The translations under genes were made by a program, and so were the position numbers. Source: DATKZH01 sp964475955 (GTDB lineage: Bacteria > Planctomycetota > Planctomycetia > Pirellulales > Thermoguttaceae). Taken from it: a stretch of DNA of 35,000 nucleotides. Shown piece after piece: positions 22,455 to 30,570 of this stretch (its first letter is position 1; each line of letters begins with the position of its first letter). The stretch lies in the NCBI GenBank assembly GCA_964475955.1, contig CAYYZY010000072.1, positions 1-35,000 on the forward strand, in the 5' to 3' direction. The notes below the pieces were generated by a model. It did not search any database. It saw only the letters and a program-made list of their open reading frames with translations, and had not been told where the DNA came from.

Positions 22455-23807
22455 TCAGAATCCCAGTCCGGGGCCGTCGAGCACGCGCGTGCCGAGCGTG
22501 CCGTCGGTCACGCGGAACATCGACGGGAACCGGTCGGCCCAATCCTCGTTGGCGGCGGGGCAGTACTGCCGGGCGTTGCCCTCGATGGCGGCGACCGTGG
22601 GGATGCGCGCCGAGAGCGAAGCCGAGTGGAGGAACGACGCGCCGGGGCAGGTCAGGTCCTGCACGCAGAGGAACATCTCGTACTTCTGGGCGGCGGCCCC
22701 CATCAACAGCGCCTCGCTGTGGCCCTTGCACGCCTTCAGCGCCACCCCGGAGTAGCCCAGATCGCGGGCCAACAGCAGGCTTTCCAGGTCGATGAGCGAT
22801 TCGTCGATCACGACCGGCTTGATCTTGGCGGCCGCGTGCATTCGCGCGTCCGGGTTGGCCTTGAGATCGCGGCTGGTGGGCTGCTCGATGTACTGGAGCC
22901 GCTCCAGGGCCTGGGGCGAACGCTCCTTGACCTTGGCCAGGAAGTCGAGCACGTACTCCACGTTCTCGCACCGCTCGTTGAAATCGGCCGAATAGCACCA
23001 CGACTCGCAGCCGCGCGCGGCCTGCGCCTCGGAAGCGACCTTCTCGATCGAAACCACCCGGGCCACGTCCCACGACAGGTTGTCGCCGTTGAGCTTGATC
23101 TTCAGGTGGGTCAGCCCGTCGGCCGCGATCCACTCGGGCAGCGTTTCGGGGAGCCCGTCGTTGATGCGGGCGCCGACGTCGACGTCGGTCAGGGGGTCGA
23201 GGGCGCCGATCAGGTGGTAGAGCGGCATCGAGGGCTTGGGCGTGCGGAGCGTGTAGCGGTCGAGGTATTCGCCGGCGAACTCGTCGGTCAGGTACTTCGA
23301 CAGGTCGCCGCTGACGAACTCCTCGCCCAGCAGGTTGTAGGCGTTCTCACCCAGCGTTTTACCGTATGCGTCGTGGATCGCGGCCTCCAGCGGACTGGCG
23401 GCCACGAGTTGGGCCAGCCGGGGCATGGGCTCGGCCAGCCCGGCCGCGCGCGCGACCTCGCCGGCCTCCGACCCGTACGCCTGCGACAGCTCGTGGGTGA
23501 GTTCCAGCGGATGCCCGGTGCCCGGGTGCCGGTCGGCCAGCGCGACCAGGCGCCGGCCCAACTCGGTCATTGCCTCGAGGGTCGACTCGACGGGGACCGT
23601 CGCGCTGGGCCACGCCCAGACGTTCCCCATCGGCATCGACCCGAAACCCTCGCCGCGGCGCCCGTCGCGAGTCTCCACCACGGCGCGGACGTTGAGCAGG
23701 AGGGCGTCGGTCACCACGCGGCCGCCGAACTTGATCGGAGCGCGGTAGGCGTGCAGCTCCGTCTCGGAGGTGACTTCCAGCAAACGAATATCGGTGGGCT
23801 TCGACAT
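22455..23807 (-). CDS. Enolase-superfamily enzyme (mandelate racemase/muconate lactonizing type)
   Basis: A 450-residue cytoplasmic enzyme. After an N-terminal capping domain, the barrel shows the superfamily's catalytic layout: HLKIKLNG at about 232-239 (the K-x-K acid/base motif), YSADFNE at about 274 (first metal ligand Asp), YIEQP at about 307 (second ligand Glu), VIDES at about 332 (third ligand Asp-Glu), and VALKACKG at about 357. This supports Mg2+-dependent abstraction of a proton alpha to a carboxylate (racemisation, dehydration or cycloisomerisation). The substrate cannot be read from the sequence. ATG 23807 has AAGGAGAG about nine bases upstream. It lies downstream of a two-component system on the same strand, separated by 172 nt and a hairpin, so it is probably its own unit. 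Confidence 0.87.
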   Translation of the reverse strand: MSKPTDIRLLEVTSETELHAYRAPIKFGGRVVTDALLLNVRAVVETRDGRRGEGFGSMPMGNVWAWPSATVPVESTLEAMTELGRRLVALADRHPGTGHPLELTHELSQAYGSEAGEVARAAGLAEPMPRLAQLVAASPLEAAIHDAYGKTLGENAYNLLGEEFVSGDLSKYLTDEFAGEYLDRYTLRTPKPSMPLYHLIGALDPLTDVDVGARINDGLPETLPEWIAADGLTHLKIKLNGDNLSWDVARVVSIEKVASEAQAARGCESWCYSADFNERCENVEYVLDFLAKVKERSPQALERLQYIEQPTSRDLKANPDARMHAAAKIKPVVIDESLIDLESLLLARDLGYSGVALKACKGHSEALLMGAAAQKYEMFLCVQDLTCPGASFLHSASLSARIPTVAAIEGNARQYCPAANEDWADRFPSMFRVTDGTLGTRVLDGPGLGF

Positions 23808-23851
23808 GGGGGGCTCTCCTTACCGGGCAACAAGGGTTCAGAATGGCGCCG

Positions 23852-23872
23852 GGCTCATAAGCGGCATGAGCC
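23852..23872 (-). terminator. Hairpin between the response regulator and the enolase-superfamily gene
   Basis: A 7-bp stem GGCTCAT (23852-23858) with ATGAGCC (23866-23872) and 7-nt loop, 107 nt past the regulator's stop at 23980. It has no T run and also lies 45 nt upstream of the next start, so it could be regulatory instead. Confidence 0.35.
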
Positions 23873-23979
23873 GGGCCACGGAGCGGGCGACGACCGACCG
23901 GTTCGACATGGAGGCCGGGCGCCCGTGGGGGGCGCGCCCGCCCCACGCGCCCTCGAAACCTCCGGGGGCGCGACCACGC

Positions 23980-24615
23980 TCACACGAGTTCCTTGCGGAC
24001 CGCCCAGACGGCCGCCTGCGTGCGGTCGGAGACGCCGATCTTCCGCAGGATGTGCTGCACGTGCTCCTTCACCGTTTCGTAGCTGATGTGCAGCGACTGG
24101 GCGATTTCCTTGTTCGTCAGCCCCAGGGCCAGTTGACGCAGCACCTCGCTCTCCCGCTGCGTGAGCGGCACTTCGACGTCGGCCGCCAGGCGCGGCGTGG
24201 CCAGGGCGCCGGTCACGCGACGCAGCTCGTCCCGGGTCCAGGCGCTCTCGCCCGCCGCCGCGCTGCGAATGGCGCTGATCAACTCCTCCCGGTTGCAGCC
24301 CTTCAGCACGTAGCCGCTGGCCCCGTAGGCGACCGCCCGGGCGATGTACGTGGGGTTGTCGAAGGTCGAAAGCATCAGCACGGGCAATTCCGGCTTGACG
24401 AGCTTGATGCGTCCCAAGGCGGTCAATCCGTCGCCTTGCGGCATGCGGACATCGAGCAGGACGACGTCGGGGTCGTTGTCCTCCACGTATCGGATGGCGG
24501 CCTCTCCGGTGCCCACCTCGGCGACTACCTCGATCTCCGAGCCGGCCAGAAGACCGCGAAGGCCGCAGCGAACCACCTCGTGGTCGTCGGCTACCAGTAG
24601 CTTGATCGTGCTCAT
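23980..24615 (-). CDS. NarL/FixJ-family response regulator
   Basis: A 211-residue DNA-binding regulator. The receiver domain has ADDHE at residues 9-13, the phospho-acceptor in LLDVRMP (Asp55), the switch Ser/Thr region LMLST and the conserved Lys in YVLKG (Lys105). The LuxR-type helix-turn-helix follows at about 146-205 (LTQRESEVLRQLALGLTNKEIAQSLHISYETVKEHV). It should be phosphorylated by the kinase encoded directly upstream; kinase stop and regulator start overlap by 4 nt (ATGA), which suggests translational coupling. Its target genes are unknown, and no obvious inverted-repeat operator is seen upstream of the adjacent gene beyond the small hairpin at 23852. Confidence 0.93.
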   Translation of the reverse strand: MSTIKLLVADDHEVVRCGLRGLLAGSEIEVVAEVGTGEAAIRYVEDNDPDVVLLDVRMPQGDGLTALGRIKLVKPELPVLMLSTFDNPTYIARAVAYGASGYVLKGCNREELISAIRSAAAGESAWTRDELRRVTGALATPRLAADVEVPLTQRESEVLRQLALGLTNKEIAQSLHISYETVKEHVQHILRKIGVSDRTQAAVWAVRKELV

Positions 24616-25541
24616 TCGATACTCCGATCGTTCGTGATTGCGGTTCCTCCAGAGGCGTACGCGAGAGGCAGATCGACGAACACCCGGGTTCCCTTCCCGG
24701 GCGCGCCGTCGATGCGGGCACGGCCGCCCAGCAGCCGGGCGCGCTCGCGGATCCCCTGTATGCCAAGACGCTGTTCGTCCACACGGGCCAGGTCGAACCC
24801 CACGCCCCAGTCACGAATCTCGATTTGAATCCGGTCGTTTGCCGGGAACAATCGGACTTCGGCCCGCTCCGAGCCGCTGTGGCGCCGGACGTTGGCTATC
24901 GCTTCCTGTGCGATCCGATAAACGGCCGTCTCCAGAACCGGATCGAGTCGTTCGGGAAGCGCCCCGGCGACCAGCTCGATCGACGGCCCGCCCGGCGGCT
25001 GCTCCCGGGTCAATCGCTCGATGGCGGCGACCACTCCGTGTTCTTCGAGGACCGCAGGGCGCAGGCTCCCCACGAGCCGGCGCCCCTCGCCGACCACTTT
25101 GCGCAGCAAGCTCAAGGCCCGGGCAATCTGCTCGCGAGCGGACCCCGGGCCCACTTGCCCCGACTCGAGCGCCGCCTCCACGTGCATCAGCGCGCCGGTC
25201 GCGTCTTGTATCAGCCCGTCGTGGATCTCGCACGCGACCAGCCGGCGATCCCGCTCGCGGGCGAGCAATACCTGTTCGGCGAAGCGCCGGCGCACGGATG
25301 GGGCGGCATCGGGTAACGGATGGTCCGGGAGGTCCACGGCGACCGATTGCGACGATTCGTCGTCGAGGCGGTACCAGGTTTCCGGCCCGTCAGCGGAAGG
25401 ATCGCAGCGGCGCGCGGCCGAACCATCGGGCGGACGGGCCTGGGCGGGGGAAGGCTCCTCGAAGTCGGCGACCCGGCGGCGAAGCCGGACCAACTCGCCA
25501 ATCAACTCGGATCGAGTCTTCGAGGAATCGTCCGTGGTCAT
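24612..25541 (-). CDS. Soluble sensor histidine kinase (HisKA_3/NarX type) without a recognisable sensor domain
   Basis: A 309-residue kinase. The first about 30 residues are a short coiled-coil-like helix (TRSELIGELVRLRRRVADFEE), followed by a Pro/Ser/Asp-rich linker to about 80. Dimerisation and phosphotransfer helices carry ARERDRRLVACEIHDGLIQD, with His107 as phospho-acceptor. The ATPase domain shows QEAIANVRRHS (N box), DWGVGF (G1), GIQGIRERARLLGG and GKGTRVFVDLPL (G2). No membrane segment, PAS or GAF domain is present, so the signal must be cytoplasmic and may act through the linker or a partner protein. ATG 25541 is chosen because residues encoded upstream (to 25745) are low-quality; the ribosome binding site is weak. 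Operon with the regulator. Confidence 0.85.
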   Translation of the reverse strand: MTTDDSSKTRSELIGELVRLRRRVADFEEPSPAQARPPDGSAARRCDPSADGPETWYRLDDESSQSVAVDLPDHPLPDAAPSVRRRFAEQVLLARERDRRLVACEIHDGLIQDATGALMHVEAALESGQVGPGSAREQIARALSLLRKVVGEGRRLVGSLRPAVLEEHGVVAAIERLTREQPPGGPSIELVAGALPERLDPVLETAVYRIAQEAIANVRRHSGSERAEVRLFPANDRIQIEIRDWGVGFDLARVDEQRLGIQGIRERARLLGGRARIDGAPGKGTRVFVDLPLAYASGGTAITNDRSIE

Positions 25542-26029
25542 TTTTGCGAGGCTTCTGTCATCCGCGAGCGATTTTGCCGAAGAAGCGCGTTTTCCGTGCG
25601 GTTCATTCCCCGACAGGGTCCCCGATACCTCCCCATCAGGTACCAAGAAGTCTGGAGGGGTACCGGGTCCCCTAAAGTGTGCCCCTCGACATACGGGTGC
25701 CGGTTCCCCTGTTTCAATGATAGCAGATACCGGCCTGGGGGTCACCCCTCCACCCAGAAATGAGGGTGGCCCGTCGCTTCCTGGCCCCGAGCGGAGCGGG
25801 ATTCCCCCTAGAAGAAGTATTTTTGGGCCCGGCCGCCAGCCAGTTGGCCCTTATCGTGCCAGATTCGCCCCCAAAAATCAACCCAATCTAGGGGCGGCGA
25901 CCACGCCAAATGGAGATATATGACCGATCGAGTCAGCATCGCGGGCTTCGGCCTGTGGCGAACTTCTCCCCTCCTGCAACGGACGCGAGGCATGGCATGG
26001 GATAGGGGAACCGAGGGCGCTTAAAATTG
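25542..26029. other. Structured intergenic region between divergent genes
   Basis: No ORF here looks real. Near 25612-25670 GGGTCCCC occurs twice as a direct repeat with TCCCC and GGGGTACC between; CCACCC/GGGTGG (25750-25755 with 25764-25769) makes a 6-bp hairpin; and 25805-25894 is a nested inverted repeat annotated separately. The region must hold the kinase promoter (minus) and the promoter at 26030 (plus). Confidence 0.5.
25805..25894. repeat. 90-nt nested inverted repeat
   Basis: Outer arms CCCCTAG (25805-25811) and CTAGGGG (25888-25894); inner arms ATTTTTGGG (25819-25827) and CCCAAAAAT (25870-25878). Both pairs are perfect, separated by a 7 x 9 nt internal loop, with a 42-nt terminal loop. 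The T/A-rich inner arm stands out in this GC-rich DNA. Confidence 0.6.
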
Positions 26030-26057
26030 TTGCGTTTCGCGGAAGGGCTGGGATAAT
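26030..26057 (+). promoter_or_regulatory. Candidate promoter of the secretin-N-domain gene
   Basis: TTGCGT (26030-26035) and GATAAT (26052-26057) are separated by 16 nt. The -10 matches 5 of 6, the -35 only 3 of 6. Transcription near 26064 would leave a leader of about 65 nt before ATG 26130. Confidence 0.4.
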
Positions 26058-26129
26058 GATGGGGGTCGCGCAATCCGTTGGCGGATCGTCGCACAGTCCG
26101 CTATCGGGGGGGGAGCAGGGGAGAAGAGC

Positions 26130-29100
26130 ATGTCTGTCTATCTTGGTGTCCTGGAAGGTGTCCGCGCGATCCGGGTCCGCGTAGGGCCGCTCGCCGATCG
26201 GAGACGCCGTCTCGTTCGTCCGCAGAGACTCCTCATTCTCTCGGGCTTCGTCGTGGCCGCCCTGTTCGTGGCGGGCAGCGTCGCCGCCCAGGAAATGCAG
26301 GAGGTCACCACGCCGGACGGCAGAACGATCAAGTTGCCGGCAGGCGCGCCGGCGCACATCGTGGAGCGCATTCGCTCGGGAAAGATGCCGGGCACGTCGG
26401 GGCGACCGCCGTCTTCGGGCTCCGCGCCGGGCCAAAGCGAGAAGGAGGGGGAAAAGAAGGAGGAGGACGAAAAGGACCAGGACCAAAAGGACGAGGACGA
26501 GAAGAAGGAGGACGGCGAGAAGAAGGACGAAGAATCCGAGGAGAAGAAGCCGGAGCCGGTTACGCGCGATTCGGTCCCGCCGCCGGAGGCCGACCCGAAA
26601 GAGCTGGAGGTCCGGCCCGACGAGGAGGGCATGGTCCGGTTCAACTTCGTGGGCCAGAAATGGCTCGACGTGCTCCAGTGGCTCGCCGAGATTTCGGACA
26701 TGAGCCTCGACTGGCAGGAGTTGCCGGGCGACTACCTCAACCTGACCACGCAGCGAGCCTACACGGTTCCCGAAACGCGCGATCTGATCAACCGGCACCT
26801 TCTGGCCCGCGGCTACACGCTGCTCAGCGAGGGCGAGGTCCTGTCGGTCGCCAAGATCGATGAGCTCGACCCCAGCCGGGTGCCGCGCGTCGAGCCCGAG
26901 CAGTTGGCCGACCGCGACTCCAACGAGTACGTCAAGGTCTCGTTCCCGCTGGAATGGCTGCTGGCCGAAGACGCCGTGGAAGAACTCAAGCCGATGATGA
27001 GTCCCAACGGCAAGCTCGTCCCGCTCACGGCCACCAACCGCTTGGAGGCGATGGACGCGGTCGCCAACCTCCAGGACATCTACCGCGTGCTCAAGGAGGA
27101 GCAGTCGGGGAGCGGCCAGGAACGACTGGTCCGCGAGTTCCTTCTTGAGAACAGCCTGGCCGAACAGGTCGTCAAGCAGTTGCACGACCTGCTGGGCCTG
27201 GAGAAGAAGTCGGGGGGGCCGGCCAAGCCGATGACCCCGGACCAGGTGCGGGCGATGCAGGAGGCGGCCAAGCGGGCCGCCGCGGCGGCCAAGAAGGGGG
27301 GCGCGCCGCCCAAGTCGAAGCCGGAGGTGTACCTGGTGGCCAACAAGCGCAAGAACAGCATCCTGGCCAACGCCCCGCCCGACGTGATGGCCAAGATCGA
27401 GCAGGCCATCGAGGCGCTCGACGTGCCGACCGAGAAGGCCCATTCGCTGTTGCGCAACATGGACCGGATGCAGGTCTACCGCCTGGAATCGGTCGATCCC
27501 GACGCGTTGATCGACACCCTGGAGGAACTGGGCGACCTCGATTTCGACACCCGGCTCGAAGCCGACGACGAGAACAACGCGATCGTTGCCTACGCGTCGC
27601 TGGCCGATCATCTCACGATCCGCGCCCTGGTGGAGAAGCTCGATGGCGGCGGCCGGCGCGCCGAGGTGATTCCGTTGGAGGTGCTCCGGGCGGAGTCGGT
27701 GGCCGAGGTCGTCGACTTCGTGATGGGGGGCGGCAAAGCGGAGGAGGACGACGGCCGGTCGCGCAGCAGGCGGTCGTACTATCTTTGGGATCGTTACCGG
27801 GGCTCCTCGTCGCGAGGTCGCGACGACGATCACGAGGACCGCTTCCGCGTCGACGCCGACACGAAAAACAACTCGCTCGTCCTCTGGTGCAACGAGCTCG
27901 AACTGCGCAAAGTCGAGAACCTGCTGGAGCGCCTTCGCGAGAACCAGCGCGACGACGACGGCGCGAGCAAGGTCGAGGTCTACCGCCTGGCCACCCTCGA
28001 CCCGGAGCCGTTCGTCGCCACGCTGGAAGAGATGGAGACGCTCAGCTTCCAGGCCCGGCTCGAGGTCGACGAAGCGAACAACAGCATCGTGCTCTACGGC
28101 ACCGAGGCCGATCACGCGGAGGTCAAAGAGCTGATCGAGCAGTTGGACGGCAGCGGGCGCGGCTTCCACCTCTTCGAGTTGCGGTCGCTGGAGGCCGACT
28201 ACGTTGCCGGCACCATCGCCTGGATGATGGCCGGGAAGGAGGAGCAGCAGTCGTCGGGCTACAGCCGCACGTACGTCTACAATGAGTACTTCGGCGGAGG
28301 CCCCTCGTCCCGCGACCGGGATAAGAAGCCCGACGAATTCCGCGTCGACGCCGACGTGGAATACAACCGGCTGCTTCTCTGGGCCAACGAGGTCGAGATG
28401 GAGGAGGTGAAGAACCTGCTGGTGAAGCTGGGTGAGATCCCGGCCGAGGGCGAGGATGCGAGCACGATCCGGGTGCTCGATGTCTTGCCGGGCCCGGAGA
28501 AGGAGCGGCTTCTGGAGCGGATCCGGCGCATCTGGCCGTCGCTCGCGCCGAACCCCCTGGTCACGCCGGAGGAATCCGAGGAGGAGGGCAAAGAGAGCGA
28601 GGGCGAAGAGAAGGCGGGCGAACCGGAACGGCCGGCGGCCGAATCGCGCCCGGCGGCCGCCGTCACCGGCGCCGACGCTTCCGTCTTCCGATTCGTGCAG
28701 CTCGAGCAGGAGGGCGAGCCGGCCGCGGCGTCGGAAGGGGCCGCCACACAGCCCGCCGCCGAGGGGACCGCCAAGCCGACCGTTCCCGAGAAGGCGGAAA
28801 AGCCGCAGCCCGAGGAGAACGCGGACTCGCCGTCCCCGCCAACCGCCGACGAGAGCGACGACCCGGACTCCGCCTCGCCCAGCGAGGAGGACAAAACACC
28901 GAAGGAGTCGGAAGGAGCGGACGAGGAGAGCGGCGCACCGGAGCAGCCGGCCGAGGCCGCGCCGGCGAAGGAGCCCCCGAAAGAACCGTCCTCTGCGCCG
29001 GCGCAGGACGCCAACAAGGGGGCGCCGGTCAGCATCACCGAAGCGCCCGACGGCCGGTTGATCATCGCCTCGGAAGACACCGAGGCCCTGAGCCGGCTGG

Positions 29101-29960
29101 AGGAGCTGATATCCCGGTTGGCCCCGCCGCGCAAAGACTATCACGTCTTCAAGCTGCAATACGCCGAGGCGTACTGGGTGAAGTGGAACCTCGAAGACTT
29201 CTTCGAAGAGGAGGACGAGTCCGATTCTTCGAGAGGCCGCTACGACTACTACTTCGGCTATCCCCGGTCGTCCGGTTCGAGCGACACCACGCCCCGGCTC
29301 TCGCGGCGGCGGCCCTTGCGATTCATCTCCGACGACGACACGAACACGATCCTGGTCCAGGGGGCTTCTGCCGACCAGCTCCGCACGATCGAGGACCTGA
29401 TCGAGCTTTACGATCAGCCTCCGGCGACCGACTCCGAGTCGGCCCGCAGGACGGAAGTCTTCCAGGTCCATTACTCGAAGGCCGACGTCGTGGCCGAGGC
29501 GGTGAAGGACGTCTACCGCGATCTGTTGAGTGATCGCGACAAGTCGTTGGCGGGGCGCCCCGACCAGCAGCAGCGGAACGAGAGCCGCTACAGCTACACC
29601 TACGTGCTGGGAGACGAAGGGGACGAGCGGAGGATGCCGCGCTGGAAGGGGTATCTGTCGATTGGGGTCGACACGCTTTCGAACGCCCTGATCGTCTCCG
29701 CCCCCGAGTTCCTGTTCCGCGACATCGAGGGCCTGATCACCGGCCTCGATGAGGCGGCGAGGCCCACCGACGCGGTCCAGGTGATGCAACTGGGCCAGGG
29801 CGTCAGCGCCACCGTCGTCCAGGAGACGCTCTCCAAGGTGCTCGCCGAGGCCGCCGCCGAGCGGACCGGCGCGTCGGCCGGCAACGGGCGTCGCGACAAC
29901 GGGCGTCGCGACAACGGGCGCCGCCCCTTCGGCGACCGTCGCGGCCGGCCGGGAGACTGA
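26130..29960 (+). CDS. Giant exported protein of repeated secretin N-type domains, no secretin pore
   Basis: A 1276-residue protein. Residues 1-54 form a long signal/anchor (basic start, LILSGFVVAALFVAGSVAAQ), then a Lys/Glu/Asp-rich stretch at about 95-150. An N0-like domain (VRFNFVGQKWLDVLQWLAE) is at about 168-245. Then come roughly nine secretin-N-like modules with the typical hydrophobic-Y-L-(x)n-A-D/E-x-x-N-x-I/L-hydrophobic-x-A pattern, e.g. VYRLESVDPDALIDTLEEL with ADDENNAIVAYAS, and VFQVHYSKADVVAEAV. Four modules carry a Tyr/Gly/Ser/Arg-rich insertion (about 548, 710, 1036, 1153). An acidic Pro/Ala/Glu linker spans about 811-967. The end is RG/RD-rich with a 15-bp triplicated unit. 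No C-terminal secretin barrel is present, so it cannot itself form a type II secretion pore. GGGGAG lies about eight bases before ATG 26130. Confidence 0.83.
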   Translation: MSVYLGVLEGVRAIRVRVGPLADRRRRLVRPQRLLILSGFVVAALFVAGSVAAQEMQEVTTPDGRTIKLPAGAPAHIVERIRSGKMPGTSGRPPSSGSAPGQSEKEGEKKEEDEKDQDQKDEDEKKEDGEKKDEESEEKKPEPVTRDSVPPPEADPKELEVRPDEEGMVRFNFVGQKWLDVLQWLAEISDMSLDWQELPGDYLNLTTQRAYTVPETRDLINRHLLARGYTLLSEGEVLSVAKIDELDPSRVPRVEPEQLADRDSNEYVKVSFPLEWLLAEDAVEELKPMMSPNGKLVPLTATNRLEAMDAVANLQDIYRVLKEEQSGSGQERLVREFLLENSLAEQVVKQLHDLLGLEKKSGGPAKPMTPDQVRAMQEAAKRAAAAAKKGGAPPKSKPEVYLVANKRKNSILANAPPDVMAKIEQAIEALDVPTEKAHSLLRNMDRMQVYRLESVDPDALIDTLEELGDLDFDTRLEADDENNAIVAYASLADHLTIRALVEKLDGGGRRAEVIPLEVLRAESVAEVVDFVMGGGKAEEDDGRSRSRRSYYLWDRYRGSSSRGRDDDHEDRFRVDADTKNNSLVLWCNELELRKVENLLERLRENQRDDDGASKVEVYRLATLDPEPFVATLEEMETLSFQARLEVDEANNSIVLYGTEADHAEVKELIEQLDGSGRGFHLFELRSLEADYVAGTIAWMMAGKEEQQSSGYSRTYVYNEYFGGGPSSRDRDKKPDEFRVDADVEYNRLLLWANEVEMEEVKNLLVKLGEIPAEGEDASTIRVLDVLPGPEKERLLERIRRIWPSLAPNPLVTPEESEEEGKESEGEEKAGEPERPAAESRPAAAVTGADASVFRFVQLEQEGEPAAASEGAATQPAAEGTAKPTVPEKAEKPQPEENADSPSPPTADESDDPDSASPSEEDKTPKESEGADEESGAPEQPAEAAPAKEPPKEPSSAPAQDANKGAPVSITEAPDGRLIIASEDTEALSRLEELISRLAPPRKDYHVFKLQYAEAYWVKWNLEDFFEEEDESDSSRGRYDYYFGYPRSSGSSDTTPRLSRRRPLRFISDDDTNTILVQGASADQLRTIEDLIELYDQPPATDSESARRTEVFQVHYSKADVVAEAVKDVYRDLLSDRDKSLAGRPDQQQRNESRYSYTYVLGDEGDERRMPRWKGYLSIGVDTLSNALIVSAPEFLFRDIEGLITGLDEAARPTDAVQVMQLGQGVSATVVQETLSKVLAEAAAERTGASAGNGRRDNGRRDNGRRPFGDRRGRPGD

Positions 29961-29989
29961 CCGATTCGGCGAGATGGAGGGAACGAACA

Positions 29990-30037
29990 GCGGGGCACGA
30001 CCGGCTTTCTGACCGGCACGCTGCAAACGTGCCCCGC
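29990..30037 (+). terminator. Hairpin after the secretin-N-domain gene
   Basis: GCGGGGCACG (29990-29999) pairs perfectly with CGTGCCCCGC (30028-30037) around a 28-nt loop, 29 nt past the stop. No T run. A terminator or mRNA 3'-end structure is likely. Confidence 0.5.
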
Positions 30038-30065
30038 GGTCGCGTCCCCCCGTTGGTCGTTGGGC

Positions 30066-30153
30066 GGAAAATGGGGTCGGGTCTCATTTTGTCCGGAGAC
30101 GACCTGACACTTCCCATGCGCGTGCGACAAAATGAGACCCGACCCCATTTTCC
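30066..30153. repeat. Perfect 28-bp inverted repeat (REP/MITE-like)
   Basis: Arms 30066-30093 and 30126-30153 are exact reverse complements around a 32-nt loop. The arm contains ATGGGGTCGGGTCTCATTTT. Sequences of the GGGTC...TCATTTTGTC kind are widespread in bacteria and often associated with REP-associated (IS200-like) transposases; none is encoded here. Confidence 0.7.
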
Positions 30154-30570
30154 CAGGCTTCGCGGTTCCGGTGTGTTCGCCAGAGCCCCCGCGTTCGGCG
30201 ACCGCTCGGGTCGCCGTCAGGCGGCCGGTCGGAGTGTCCGTCGGCGGTGCAGGTCGCCGCGTGCACGCCTTGGCGCCCGGTTTCTCGCTACCGCGGCGCC
30301 AGAGCCCGGCGACGCCGCTTGGGCCGGGTCTTCGCTAAACGCGGAACTGCCGGGGGGTTCCGCGGCTTGCTAGCATTGCCGTCAGCGGGCGGCGCGTGCG
30401 CTTCGTCCGACTTGACGCCGGTCCATGCGCCCCGACCCGCCGGCAAATGGCGAACACGTCGGTGGCAAGCAGTCGTAGAATGGGAAGAACCACGGTCTTT
30501 CGCTCAAGTGCCGGATCGGCTGCCCAGCGGAGGAGATCGCTGCGCAGATCGCGGAACGGAGGCAACGGAA
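30154..30570. other. Intergenic region ahead of the 30571 gene
   Basis: Several frames stay open, but none looks like protein. A TAGAAT at 30476-30481 could be a -10 for the gene at 30571, without a convincing -35. I see no further repeat or RNA gene. Confidence 0.4.

Noticed and set aside
25542..25745. 68-residue N-terminal extension of the histidine kinase
   Set aside because: It is Pro/Gly-rich, covers hairpin-forming DNA and adds no recognisable sensor domain; ATG 25541 starts the helical region.
25878..30026. A 1382-codon open frame on the minus strand opposite the secretin-N-domain gene
   Set aside because: Its translation is Leu/Arg/Val-rich with no domain, and it mirrors codon bias of the plus-strand gene, which has a signal peptide and clear modules.
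30247..30570. 108-residue extension of the exported protein at 30571
   Set aside because: It is Arg/Ala-rich and would bury the signal peptide; ATG 30571 has a good GGAGG.
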